From Clostridium pasteurianum BC1 (GTDB taxonomy: Bacteria > Bacillota > Clostridia > Clostridiales > Clostridiaceae): a stretch of DNA of 64,000 nucleotides. Within the stretch, counting starts at the first letter, position 1; each line of letters opens with the position of its first letter. Positions 22,840 through 31,130 of this stretch are shown here, piece after piece. A program made the position numbers and the translations under genes. The notes under the pieces were generated by a model. The model was given only the letters and a program-made list of their open reading frames with translations, was not told the DNA's origin and did not search any database. The DNA lies in contig NC_021182.1 of assembly GCF_000389635.1 (NCBI RefSeq), positions 806,001-870,000 of the forward strand, written 5' to 3'.

Positions 22840-24402
22840 TTTTCAAGATATAAAGCAAAGAAACATTCCTTTTGGTATAATAGGGGCTTTATTATTTGCT
22901 AGCAATATTATATTTCCTAATTTAACAAATAATCAGATGTATTTATTCAGAATGGCTTTTTTGTTGCCTTAATTAATATTATTCTACAGATTCCAGGAGC
23001 TACATTTAATGCAATATTGACAGCCTATGAAAGATTTAAATTTTTACGAGGAACCAATACAATTATCAATAACATAATAACAACTATTCTTCCAATCTCT
23101 TCTTTGGGTATGAATCAGGCAATTATAAAGGAAATCAATTAAAATATAGAGGATAAAAAGAAGATTAAGAGTATAATAGTTACTTCTTACTTTACAACTA
23201 TTATTTTATCCATAATCATAACCTTATCTACAATAATATTTAATAAAAGTATAGGTATATTAAATATAGGTTCCTTTGACAAAAAATATATTTACATTGC
23301 TATGTTCTCCATACCATTTTTAACTTTTAATCAGATAAATATAGCCCTGATAAATGGATTCAAGAAAATTAAAATACTTGGACTAGCTAATATTTTTTCA
23401 TCTATAATAACTTTGACAATAAGTGTAGTCTTAACCTATTTCTATGGCTTAGAGGGAGCTATAATATCAATATTTGTAACAGCAGTTATTACAAGTTTAG
23501 TTTATTGGTATTTGGGAAGAAGTAATGATGATAGAATTATTAAGGGAATAAGAGGATTTTATGATTTATCTTTATTAAAGATATTGATAAAGTATAGTAT
23601 TATAGCACTTTATACAATGTTTATAAGTAATATGTACATTTTACTTATAAGAAAAATAATAATAAGTAAAATGGGCATGGATAGTGCTGGAATATTCCAG
23701 GCAGACTGGTCTTTAATAAATCAATATTTAGGATTAGTATTGTCATCTTTAGGAGTATATCTCATTCCAACTCTATGTTCATTAAAAACTAAAAAAGAAA
23801 TGAATGATGTATTAAATTCTACATTAAAAATTATATTATTGATAGCAATGCCTATTATGTTATGTATAATTATCTTTGGGAAAATAGTAATCATACTTTT
23901 TTATTCTAATAAGTTTTTAGAAGCAGCAAATATTTTGCCATTGTTTGTCTTAGGTGATATTTTAAAATGTATAGCCTAGGTAATAGGAACACCATTATGG
24001 ACTATTCCTAAACTGGGAAAACTTGCAATACTAAATACCTTGGATTTTATCATTATTACTACCAGTACATATTTCTTCATAGACAAATTAGGATTATATA
24101 GTGTAGTTATAGGATACATATTAATGAATTTAGTAGAAATTATTTTCAATTATTTTGTAATGAAAAAGGAATTGAATTTTAAGTTTAGTAAATACAATTA
24201 TAAATTGATTTTTACTTCTATTGGAATTATAGTTTTAAGTGTTATTTTTGATTTATCTATTAATAATATATTATTAAAATATGCTAGTGAAGTTTTATTA
24301 TTTTTAATATGGGCAGCTTTGTCTGTTAGGAGAAGAGATATAAATATGTTACTTTACATAGTAACAAAAGGTAAAAAAGGTAAACTTAAAAATGAGAATT
24401 AG
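22840..24402 (+). pseudogene. Chimeric Wzx-type flippase pseudogene
   Basis: The first about 230 bp read as an internal piece of one flippase: I-P-F-G-I-I-G-A-L-L-F-A-S-N, a one-base frameshift in a T run near 22965, then FNAILTAYERFKFLRG. From about 23075 (INNIITTILPISSLGMNQ) it becomes a copy of the O-antigen flippase at 52050-53519, about 90% identical, to the same C-terminus (GKKGKLKNE). It is dead: GAA to TAA in 'EIN*NIED' near 23140 and TGG to TAG near 23977 ('KCIA*VIG'). The join lies inside conserved flippase sequence, consistent with recombination between two paralogues. Confidence 0.85.
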
Positions 24403-24409
24403 CTGCATA

Positions 24410-24603
24410 TAGCTAATATTAATGATGAAGAAGTAGAATTCAATAAATGGATAAATAAAAATTATAATGGACTTGTACCATTTTCAAAAACTATATTAAA
24501 ATTCGTGGAAGAAGTGGGATATGATACTCCAGAAAAAGTAGAAACCATTTTTGATAATATGATTAATGCATTGAAATTAGAGGAAGTATTAACTGTGGAT
24601 TAA
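24410..24603 (+). pseudogene. 3' fragment of the SEC-C protein gene
   Basis: Reads N-I-N-D-E-E-V-E-F-N-K-W-I-N-K-N-Y-N-G-L and onward to EEVLTVD-stop, matching codons about 215-275 of the gene at 19412-20251 with few changes. It begins right after the dead flippase. It preserves what is probably the original SEC-C C-terminus. Confidence 0.85.
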
Positions 24604-24636
24604 AAAAGAGCCTTGATTTCTCAAAGCTCTTTTCCT
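24603..24636. terminator. Bidirectional terminator
   Basis: AAAAGAGCCTTGA / TCAAAGCTCTTTT, 12 of 13 pairs, with A/T tracts. It overlaps the stop of the small minus-strand ORF at 24621. Confidence 0.7.
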
Positions 24637-24746
24637 TTAACACTTTCTTTTTCCTTTTTATTTTCTTCTTCATTTGAAGTTTTGTCTAATACAACTGCTG
24701 TTCCATAAGAGAAAACTAAACATAAAATAAAAATTATTATATACAT
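24621..24746 (-). CDS. Small membrane protein (41 aa)
   Basis: ATG at 24744-24746 behind AGGGTGATTTAAT. MYIIIFILCLVFSYGTAVVL forms one membrane helix, followed by a highly charged tail (EEENKKEKESVKGKEL). It is the same kind of peptide as the one at 7304-7393 (helix plus charged tail), though not clearly homologous. Unknown role; supported by ribosome site, composition and an in-frame stop in a terminator. Confidence 0.5.
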   Translation of the reverse strand: MYIIIFILCLVFSYGTAVVLDKTSNEEENKKEKESVKGKEL

Positions 24747-24863
24747 ATTAAATCACCCTAATATATATCGCTGTAATTTATATTATTGTAATACTCTAAT
24801 TTAAGTGTCAAAATTATTATGCTGAATTTATGTTATATAGTAAAACTTAATTTCTAAGTATAT

Positions 24864-24897
24864 AAAAAAGGACTTAGAAATTAATCTAAATCCTTTG
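24864..24897 (-). terminator. Terminator of galE
   Basis: On the minus strand AAAGGATTTAGA / TCTAAGTCCTTT (11 of 12 pairs), followed by TTTTTA; about 50 nt beyond the galE stop. Confidence 0.7.
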
Positions 24898-24948
24898 AAT
24901 TTTAATATTTAATTAGTTAGTCATATTATCCTTTGGCGTATCTACTAA

Positions 24949-25935
24949 TTATTTTTCATAACCATTTACATGATTTTTATGCCAGTTCCAGGCTGTCTCG
25001 ATTATTGTCTCCAATGAATTATATTTAGGATTCCAACCTAATTCTTCAATGGCTTTTTCAGAGGAAGCTATAAGAGTGGCAGGGTCGCCAGCACGTCTAG
25101 GTGCTATTTCTGCTTTAATATCTAATCCAGTAACTTTTCTAGTAACATCAATTACCTCTTTAACAGAGAACCCCTTTCCGTTTCCAAGGTTGTAGATTCT
25201 GCTGTCTCCACCATTTTCAAGTCTTTTTAATGCCAGAAGGTGAGCTGCAGCCAGGTCAGATACATGTATATAATCTCTTACGCAGGACCCGTCAGCAGTA
25301 TTGTAATCATCACCGAATATCATTATCTTTTCTCTCTTATTAAGAGCTACCTGTAAAATTAATGGTATAAGATGACTTTCCGGTCTGTGATCCTCTCCTA
25401 TTTTTCCATTTACATGTGCACCAGCAGCATTAAAATATCTTAGAGCAGTGTATTTTATGCCATAAGCTTTATCACACCATTTCAATATTTTTTCTACTGC
25501 CAGCTTGGACTCTCCGTATGGATTAGTAGGGAAGGTCTTATCGTTTTCCTGTATTGGAACACTTTCTGGTTCCCCATAAGTTGCAGCGGTAGAGGAAAAT
25601 ACAATATATTTTACATTGTGTTTTTGCATAACCTGTAAAAGATTGATTGTTGAGCCAACATTGTTGTTAAAATATTTTAATGGGTTTTCAACGCTTTCTC
25701 CTACCAAGGAGTCTGCTGCGAAATCTATAACTGCTTCAATTTCATTTTCAGAAAAAACTTTGTCAAGAAATTCTGTATCTCTCAAATCTCCAACATAGAG
25801 CTTTCCACCTAAAATAGAATCTCTATGACCCTTTTGAAGATTATCAGCTATGATAACCTCTTTGTTATTTTCTAATAGATGTGCTACCATATGGCTGCCT
25901 ATATATCCGGCTCCACCACAAACTAAAATAGCCAT
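24949..25935 (-). CDS. galE: UDP-glucose 4-epimerase
   Basis: 328-aa SDR enzyme interconverting UDP-glucose and UDP-galactose in the cytoplasm. The Rossmann motif GGAGYIGSH (about 6-14), the catalytic Ser/Thr (SSTAATYG) and YGESK (Tyr-x3-Lys), and the GalE-specific 'LRYFNAAGAH' and 'VRDYIHVSDLAAAH' segments are all present. Length matches the family. TTAGGAGGTATT is the ribosome site. It supplies UDP-galactose to the polysaccharide glycosyltransferases encoded to the right. It is monocistronic, between the LCP gene upstream and a terminator. Confidence 0.93.
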   Translation of the reverse strand: MAILVCGGAGYIGSHMVAHLLENNKEVIIADNLQKGHRDSILGGKLYVGDLRDTEFLDKVFSENEIEAVIDFAADSLVGESVENPLKYFNNNVGSTINLLQVMQKHNVKYIVFSSTAATYGEPESVPIQENDKTFPTNPYGESKLAVEKILKWCDKAYGIKYTALRYFNAAGAHVNGKIGEDHRPESHLIPLILQVALNKREKIMIFGDDYNTADGSCVRDYIHVSDLAAAHLLALKRLENGGDSRIYNLGNGKGFSVKEVIDVTRKVTGLDIKAEIAPRRAGDPATLIASSEKAIEELGWNPKYNSLETIIETAWNWHKNHVNGYEK

Positions 25936-26507
25936 AATAATACCTCCTAAAATTATGTTTTAATTAGATGATTTATTGACATTACTATATCCGTAGAATT
26001 AACCTCATATTTTAATTTCTACAAAATTTTATAAAATCCTTTATATTATCAGAAAAAGCATTTAGAAAAAATAATCTTAAAGTTGTAGGTAAATAAGTGT
26101 TAAGCAAGAGCTTTTAATATATATTGATAAGTTCTTGCTTAATATTTTTACTATTAACTTATACTCGATCAATTATCCCTTACAAAAATATACCTGTAAA
26201 CGTTGATTTATCTAGCTTTGTGATACTTCATCTGACTAGGTGGAATTGAGTTGAACTATAGCATGGAATGTATTTGAATTAAGAAACTATAAAATAACTG
26301 TCTTTCTTCAATAGTTGAACTTTAACATAGGATAGATCGAGTACTTTGATTAAAAAAGAAAAATAGCCATTATAATCACACTCCTAAGTTTGATATAGTT
26401 AGCTTTTGTAGAATATATACTGTTATTAGCAACTATATGTTAGTATAGGTGAATTATAATGGTTATTAGCTTCATAGATATAACTAGATTTTAAATTATA
26501 TTGAATA
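25936..26507. other. Intergenic region with hairpin and inverted-repeat-bounded segment
   Basis: 572 bp without a gene. It contains a hairpin TTAAGCAAGAGCTT / AAGTTCTTGCTTAA (26101-26144) followed by TATTTTT on the plus strand, a segment bounded by TACTCGATC (26162-26170) and GATCGAGTA (26335-26343), and the degraded repeat of 7385-7500 (26366-26500), in which the small-ORF start is followed after six codons by a stop. Confidence 0.5.
26162..26343. repeat. 182-bp segment with terminal inverted repeats
   Basis: TACTCGATC and GATCGAGTA form 9-bp perfect terminal inverted repeats; the following AATTATCC and preceding GGATA extend the symmetry. AGTTGAACT occurs twice inside. No coding frame. It could be a MITE-like relic or a large hairpin; target-site duplications are not obvious. 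Confidence 0.3.
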
Positions 26508-27509
26508 TTACTTCAAATCACCCTCAAATATAAACTGATGAAGATCAGCCACATTGAGAGTCTTGTCCCATCCTAAGAAATAGGTGTCATTAATCATCTT
26601 AGTGTAATTATAGCCAGGTTTGTCCTCTGGAAGCCTGAACTGTTCAATAGTTCTAATTTTATTAGTGACTATATAAGAGACATCTGAAAGAATATCTGTC
26701 TTTGATAGTGAAGTTTCCACATCAGGGAAAATAGTATCAAGTGCAGCGGTAGCATCAGCAATATTCAATGAATATAGTTTTCTGAACACCTGAGTCAAAA
26801 CAGCTCTCTGTCTTTCTGTTCTCTGGAAATCAGTTCTTCCTACATATCTTATTCTGGAATAGCCTAAAGCTTGTATACCATTTAGATGCTGCATTCCGCC
26901 TTGGGTCAAGAGTGGTGGAGTTGTTCCTTCAAGTTTTGCCGCTTCTCTTATATACCCATTGGCAACTTCCACTTCATCGGCAGATACATCCATGTCTATA
27001 CCACCAACAGCATCCACAATTTTATCGAAATGGGTAAAGTCTACTTTTATGTAGTCCTTAATATCCATATCAAAATTACTGTTTATGGCTTTTATGGAGT
27101 ATTGACCGCCGCCTTGCTTATAAATAACATTTATTCTATCCTGAGTTGTACCTGCAGTAGCTCCTTCACCTTGAATGTTATCAATAAGCATGTCCCTCAT
27201 AAGAGATGTGATTTTTATCTTGTTGTGAGCCTTATCCAACGTTAGAATCATTATAGAATCTACAAGACCTGGATCAGTCTCAGGATCACGACTGTCTGAA
27301 CCCATAAGCAAGATATTAGTATAATTTTTACTAATATCATTAGCAGTATTAAATCTTTTCGTATTTATACTAAGATCTGAAGGATTTTTTGATATCTTTG
27401 TAATTTTAATTTTTGATAGTTTGCTGTTAATAGCTAAATAGCCACTTCCGGCAATAATAGCAATGATTACAAGTACTATTGTAACAGGAACAAAAATTTT
27501 CTTTTTCAT
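26508..27509 (-). CDS. LCP (LytR-CpsA-Psr) family protein
   Basis: 333 aa: basic start, membrane helix (about 6-26), then an extracytoplasmic LCP domain. 'NILLMGSDSRDPE' carries the acidic metal/phosphate site, 'SLMRDMLI' and 'RYVGRTDFQRTERQRAV' the arginine residues that bind the lipid pyrophosphate. These enzymes attach teichoic acid or capsule from undecaprenyl pyrophosphate to peptidoglycan. It lies between galE and the kinase of the polysaccharide locus, so it is the natural ligase for a cell-attached form of this polymer. GGAGGAAAGC is the ribosome site. It is a paralogue of the truncated gene at 1-917. Confidence 0.92.
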   Translation of the reverse strand: MKKKIFVPVTIVLVIIAIIAGSGYLAINSKLSKIKITKISKNPSDLSINTKRFNTANDISKNYTNILLMGSDSRDPETDPGLVDSIMILTLDKAHNKIKITSLMRDMLIDNIQGEGATAGTTQDRINVIYKQGGGQYSIKAINSNFDMDIKDYIKVDFTHFDKIVDAVGGIDMDVSADEVEVANGYIREAAKLEGTTPPLLTQGGMQHLNGIQALGYSRIRYVGRTDFQRTERQRAVLTQVFRKLYSLNIADATAALDTIFPDVETSLSKTDILSDVSYIVTNKIRTIEQFRLPEDKPGYNYTKMINDTYFLGWDKTLNVADLHQFIFEGDLK

Positions 27510-27553
27510 TGCTTTCCTCCAAAGTTTATTTTATATAAGATCCATTAAATTAT

Positions 27554-27594
27554 ATTATATACTTTTAATGAATAATGTTCCATCAAATGGAACA
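27554..27594 (-). promoter_or_regulatory. Promoter region of the LCP gene with palindromic operator
   Basis: Minus-strand TATAAT (27559-27554) with a perfect palindrome TGTTCCAT-CAA-ATGGAACA (27576-27594) covering where the -35 element should be (TGGAAC). A repressor site overlapping -35 is a reasonable reading; the regulator is unknown. Confidence 0.45.
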
Positions 27595-27722
27595 ACATCT
27601 AATACGCCTTATTAGAATAATATATATATAATATTTTTACAAAAAAAGTGTCAATAAATACATAAAAATTCTTCGACTTACCTTAAAATTATTCAACATT
27701 ATTTCGAATATTTATTCAAACA

Positions 27723-30700
27723 CTATATCTTTAAAGTTATTGTTACTTTTGTTCCCTTATTTAGAGTACTCTCAATTAATAAATCAGTATTATATATGTG
27801 TTTAAGCCGCTTCCTTATATTTTTAAGGCCTATACCAGTTCCATCCGCTAGTTCCCCTAAAAGTACTCCTTTGAGTTTATCTTCACTCATACCTATGCCG
27901 TTATCTTCAACGGTTAAAATATAATTACCATTATTTTGTTTACCACAAATTAAAACTTTTCCTCCATTAGGTTTTTTTAGTATACCATGCTTTAATGAAT
28001 TTTCTACAAGAGGTTGTACAATAAATGGAGGAACATAGATGTTATCGGAATTTTCAATATTAAATTCATAATATATTAGTTCACCAAATCTAGCTTTTTC
28101 AATGTCCAGATAATTACGTGTAAATTCAACTTCATCACACAGTAAACATTCTTTTTTTTCAATATCAAAATCAAAGCTATAGCGTAAATACATAGATAAT
28201 TTTTCTATAAGTTCGATAGAAGCAGAAGGATCAGTATAGCAATAGCAAGTGATAGTGTTTAATACATTAAAGAGAAAATGAGGCTTAATTTGTGCCCGGA
28301 GAAAAGCCATTTCATTTTCTATGGATGTACTAATTGCCTTTTTCAAAGAACAAAGTGTATCTATTCGAGCTCTTAGTTCTACAATATCATAGGGCTCAAA
28401 GACACAGTCATTGGCACCAGCTTCAAAACTTTGTATTACGCTTTCTGATTCAACTCTGGAAGTTATTATAATTACTGGCAGTTCCAATTTGGTGTATTTT
28501 TTACGAAGACGACTGCATATTTCAAAACCAGAAATATCAGGTATTGCGGCTTCCATAATGGCAACATCAATATCCTTTTCATTTTCTATATACTTAAGTG
28601 CATTTTTGCCTATTATAAAGCCATTAACTGAAAAGTCAATTTGATTTAAAGCTCCAGATATAGCTTTAATATTGGGAACATCGTTAGCTATAATTACAGC
28701 AGTTTTATTAGCACCATCTGTTTTAAAAGTGATCCAAGGAGTAATGATATTATTTTTACCCAAATCTTCAAAACTAGGATCATTATTTCCATTGAATAAC
28801 TTCTCATCAGATATATCTAATGTAAAAGTAAATTTATATCCTGAATATGTAGGCTTTATACTAATAATATTGTTGTGATTTTTAATAATATATTTAATTA
28901 TATATATACTGACACCTAAATTGTCAGGTATAGTGGAATGTTTTTCATCATCCATAAAATGTCCTTGAATAAGCTCTATAGTTTCTAAAGGCATTCCTGA
29001 AGAATAGATATGAATATATACCTTTTTATGTTCAATCTTAGTTTTCACTAAAATATTATTTCTGTTCTCAGTGTGTTTAAGGCATATATTAAAAAGGTTG
29101 TAAAGAACCCTGGAAATCCAGTATCTATCAGCATATACCAGAGGAGTCTTCTCAGAATTTTCTGATGGAATATAGGAAATATCATTGCCTATTAAGTAAG
29201 AATATTCGCTTATTATACCTTTAAGAAGTATGGAAATTGAAAAGATTTCTTTATTAAATTTCAGTTCATCATACTGAAGTTTTGAATAGATCATAATATT
29301 ATTCAGCATATCAAGTACTCTTAAGCCGCTTGAATGAATCTGCTCTATAGCCTTAAGTTCTGGGGATTCAATGTGTTTATAAGTTGAAGCTTTAAATTTC
29401 TCCGTAGACACTATAATGCTGTTAACTGGTGTTCTGAGTTCTTTTGAAACATTTACAAGGAATTCATCTTTCACAGCATTAATATAGATTATCTGATCTA
29501 AAAGTTCTTTATTTTTATTATAATTTCTGATATATTGCTTTGCAAAAACAAAAACAATACTGATCATAAGTGCAAAAACTCCAAAAGGAGCTAAGGGCAT
29601 ATCTACAATTCTAAAAAGATTATATGAATATAAAATGTCATTGGCAACTGTTGTGAAAATTAAAGAAGTAGCTATTAACATTGGTAACACATCTTTATTG
29701 CCATCTTTGAATTCTTTAACTAAAGTAAAAATAATAAAACTTAAATATATAATATGCAGCCAACTAAAGTAGTCCTGTAAAGCAGAAAAAATATTTGTAG
29801 GAAGTATTAAAGTTAGTAATGAAAGACTTAAAGCAATAATTACTGCAATATGGGTTGCTATTTGAGTAATTTTCTTTGAAAAAATACTGTTTATGTATAG
29901 AAGAAAAGTTACGCTAATCCAATAATATATAATCACTCCAATGGTAAGGGAAAGATGGAAACTAATATGGGGAAAATAATTTCTAGCAACATAGTTATAT
30001 GAAAAGAATCTTGATAAAAGAATATCAAGTCCACATAGGGAAAAATATAAAAAACTTACATTCCTATTTTCTGTGAAAAAGATTATAAGAAAAAAGCAAA
30101 ATAAAATAAATGTACATCCAGATAATAAATCGAGAAAAAATGTATTCCAATTATTAATAATCCTAATTTTTTCTTCTGAACCCATTATAATTGGTGATTT
30201 AAAACCTCCACGCCAGGTAGCATAATTTGAAACCTGAAAATTAATATAAAATTCATCAGAAGGAGCTGTAAAATAAGTGACCAGAGGAAGATATTCTGCT
30301 GCACCAGTATTAGAATTAGATGAGACAATACCATTATGAGCTATTTCCTTTCCTGAAATAATTAATCTATAGGCAGTAGATTGAGAATTTATCTTTAAAT
30401 ACAATTTTTCACCTTGTTTTGCCTTAACTTTTAAGCGGTATGTTGCGAAACCATATCCCGGAAGAGAATTTCCATGAATTACTATTCCATTCCAATAAGC
30501 AGGTATTGATGCGGGGGCATCTTTAGAATAATCTTTATCGTCAGAAATAAGCTTTTTCCAATAAAAATCCCATTTGCCAGATAGTACTATGGAATTTTCT
30601 GTGTAGGGATTCCAATTTGAAATATCAATTACTCCATTATCTATTTTGGGTAGATTTTTATTTTGATCATATTGAAAGAGAAAAATTAGGATAAGAGCAA

Positions 30701-30737
30701 ATATAATACTGGTACAAATTATAAGTATTTTTTTCAT
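27723..30737 (-). CDS. Hybrid sensor kinase: 7TMR-DISM, HisKA-HATPase, REC, LytS-type kinase
   Basis: 1004 aa. Helix at 5-23; extracellular jelly-roll-like DISMED2 region (about 45-185); seven-helix 7TMR-DISM (about 200-400); HisKA/HATPase (about 415-645); REC (about 678-795); and a C-terminal LytS-type kinase. The HisKA motif is SKELRTP, with Lys432 where the phosphorylated His should be, and its HATPase N-box is poor. In REC the phospho-Asp is Glu729 (MEAAIPDISG) and the conserved Lys is Glu781 (FEPYD). The final module is intact: QIKPHFLFN (His820), PLVENSLKHG and DNGIGM. So only the last kinase looks active. It is divergent from the response regulator at 31131. Confidence 0.88.
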   Translation of the reverse strand: MKKILIICTSIIFALILIFLFQYDQNKNLPKIDNGVIDISNWNPYTENSIVLSGKWDFYWKKLISDDKDYSKDAPASIPAYWNGIVIHGNSLPGYGFATYRLKVKAKQGEKLYLKINSQSTAYRLIISGKEIAHNGIVSSNSNTGAAEYLPLVTYFTAPSDEFYINFQVSNYATWRGGFKSPIIMGSEEKIRIINNWNTFFLDLLSGCTFILFCFFLIIFFTENRNVSFLYFSLCGLDILLSRFFSYNYVARNYFPHISFHLSLTIGVIIYYWISVTFLLYINSIFSKKITQIATHIAVIIALSLSLLTLILPTNIFSALQDYFSWLHIIYLSFIIFTLVKEFKDGNKDVLPMLIATSLIFTTVANDILYSYNLFRIVDMPLAPFGVFALMISIVFVFAKQYIRNYNKNKELLDQIIYINAVKDEFLVNVSKELRTPVNSIIVSTEKFKASTYKHIESPELKAIEQIHSSGLRVLDMLNNIMIYSKLQYDELKFNKEIFSISILLKGIISEYSYLIGNDISYIPSENSEKTPLVYADRYWISRVLYNLFNICLKHTENRNNILVKTKIEHKKVYIHIYSSGMPLETIELIQGHFMDDEKHSTIPDNLGVSIYIIKYIIKNHNNIISIKPTYSGYKFTFTLDISDEKLFNGNNDPSFEDLGKNNIITPWITFKTDGANKTAVIIANDVPNIKAISGALNQIDFSVNGFIIGKNALKYIENEKDIDVAIMEAAIPDISGFEICSRLRKKYTKLELPVIIITSRVESESVIQSFEAGANDCVFEPYDIVELRARIDTLCSLKKAISTSIENEMAFLRAQIKPHFLFNVLNTITCYCYTDPSASIELIEKLSMYLRYSFDFDIEKKECLLCDEVEFTRNYLDIEKARFGELIYYEFNIENSDNIYVPPFIVQPLVENSLKHGILKKPNGGKVLICGKQNNGNYILTVEDNGIGMSEDKLKGVLLGELADGTGIGLKNIRKRLKHIYNTDLLIESTLNKGTKVTITLKI

Positions 30738-30780
30738 GAATTAAATACCCCCTAAATACCTATTAAAAGACAATATGTAA

Positions 30781-30845
30781 TATAAGATAGTATGCCGTAA
30801 TATATATGTCATATATATATTACATATAAGATAGTATCCCGTAAT
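30781..30845. promoter_or_regulatory. 21-bp direct repeats, period 44
   Basis: TATAAGATAGTATGCCGTAAT and TATAAGATAGTATCCCGTAAT (21-mers at 30781 and 30825) differ at one base. They lie 44 bp apart, close to four helical turns, in front of the hybrid kinase gene. Candidate operator pair for a DNA-binding dimer or tandem regulator. Confidence 0.6.
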
Positions 30846-30873
30846 GTATTGTGGTATAATATAAATAAATTGT

Positions 30874-30910
30874 AAATTAATGTAATATATATAATAAATT
30901 ACATTAATTT
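30874..30910. promoter_or_regulatory. 13-bp palindrome in the divergent promoter
   Basis: AAATTAATGTAAT and its exact reverse complement ATTACATTAATTT, 11 nt apart. AT-rich; possible operator. It lies 27 bp upstream of the activator box. Confidence 0.4.
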
Positions 30911-30936
30911 CAAATAAATGCAATATTGTATAATAA

Positions 30937-30970
30937 TGTTCAGAAAATGTACAGAACAAATTGGTATATT
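30937..30970 (+). promoter_or_regulatory. Activator box A and -10 of the regulator gene
   Basis: TGTTCA (30937-30942), GAAAA, TGTACA (30948-30953), 11 nt, TATATT (30965-30970). Same geometry as the boxes at 35141, 37925, 42836 and 46062. It lies upstream of the REC-SARP gene, so it suggests autoregulation. Confidence 0.65.
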
Positions 30971-31130
30971 TTATGTAAAGAATTTATTACATAATAACCT
31001 ATTTATAGGATTTAATCTATCAAAATATAAATTTAAATATAATACAAAAAAAATAAAAACAAATGTATTTATTTTACATATTGAAAAACAAATGTTGTTA
31101 GGCAATATGAACTACGAGAGGAGAAGACCT

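Larger units (their letters stand above)
30738..31130. other. Divergent regulatory region between kinase and regulator genes
   Basis: 393 bp without a gene. It holds a 21-bp direct repeat (30781-30801 and 30825-30845), a 13-bp perfect palindrome (30874-30910), and the activator box and -10 of the regulator gene (30937-30970). The mRNA leader of the regulator would be about 155 nt. Confidence 0.6.

Noticed and set aside
27576-27594. LexA-type SOS box
   Set aside because: The palindrome TGTTCCAT-N3-ATGGAACA does not have the GAAC-N4-GTTC form of the firmicute LexA site.
30781-30845. CRISPR-like repeats
   Set aside because: Only two units, 23-bp gap, located in a promoter; no cas genes in the window.
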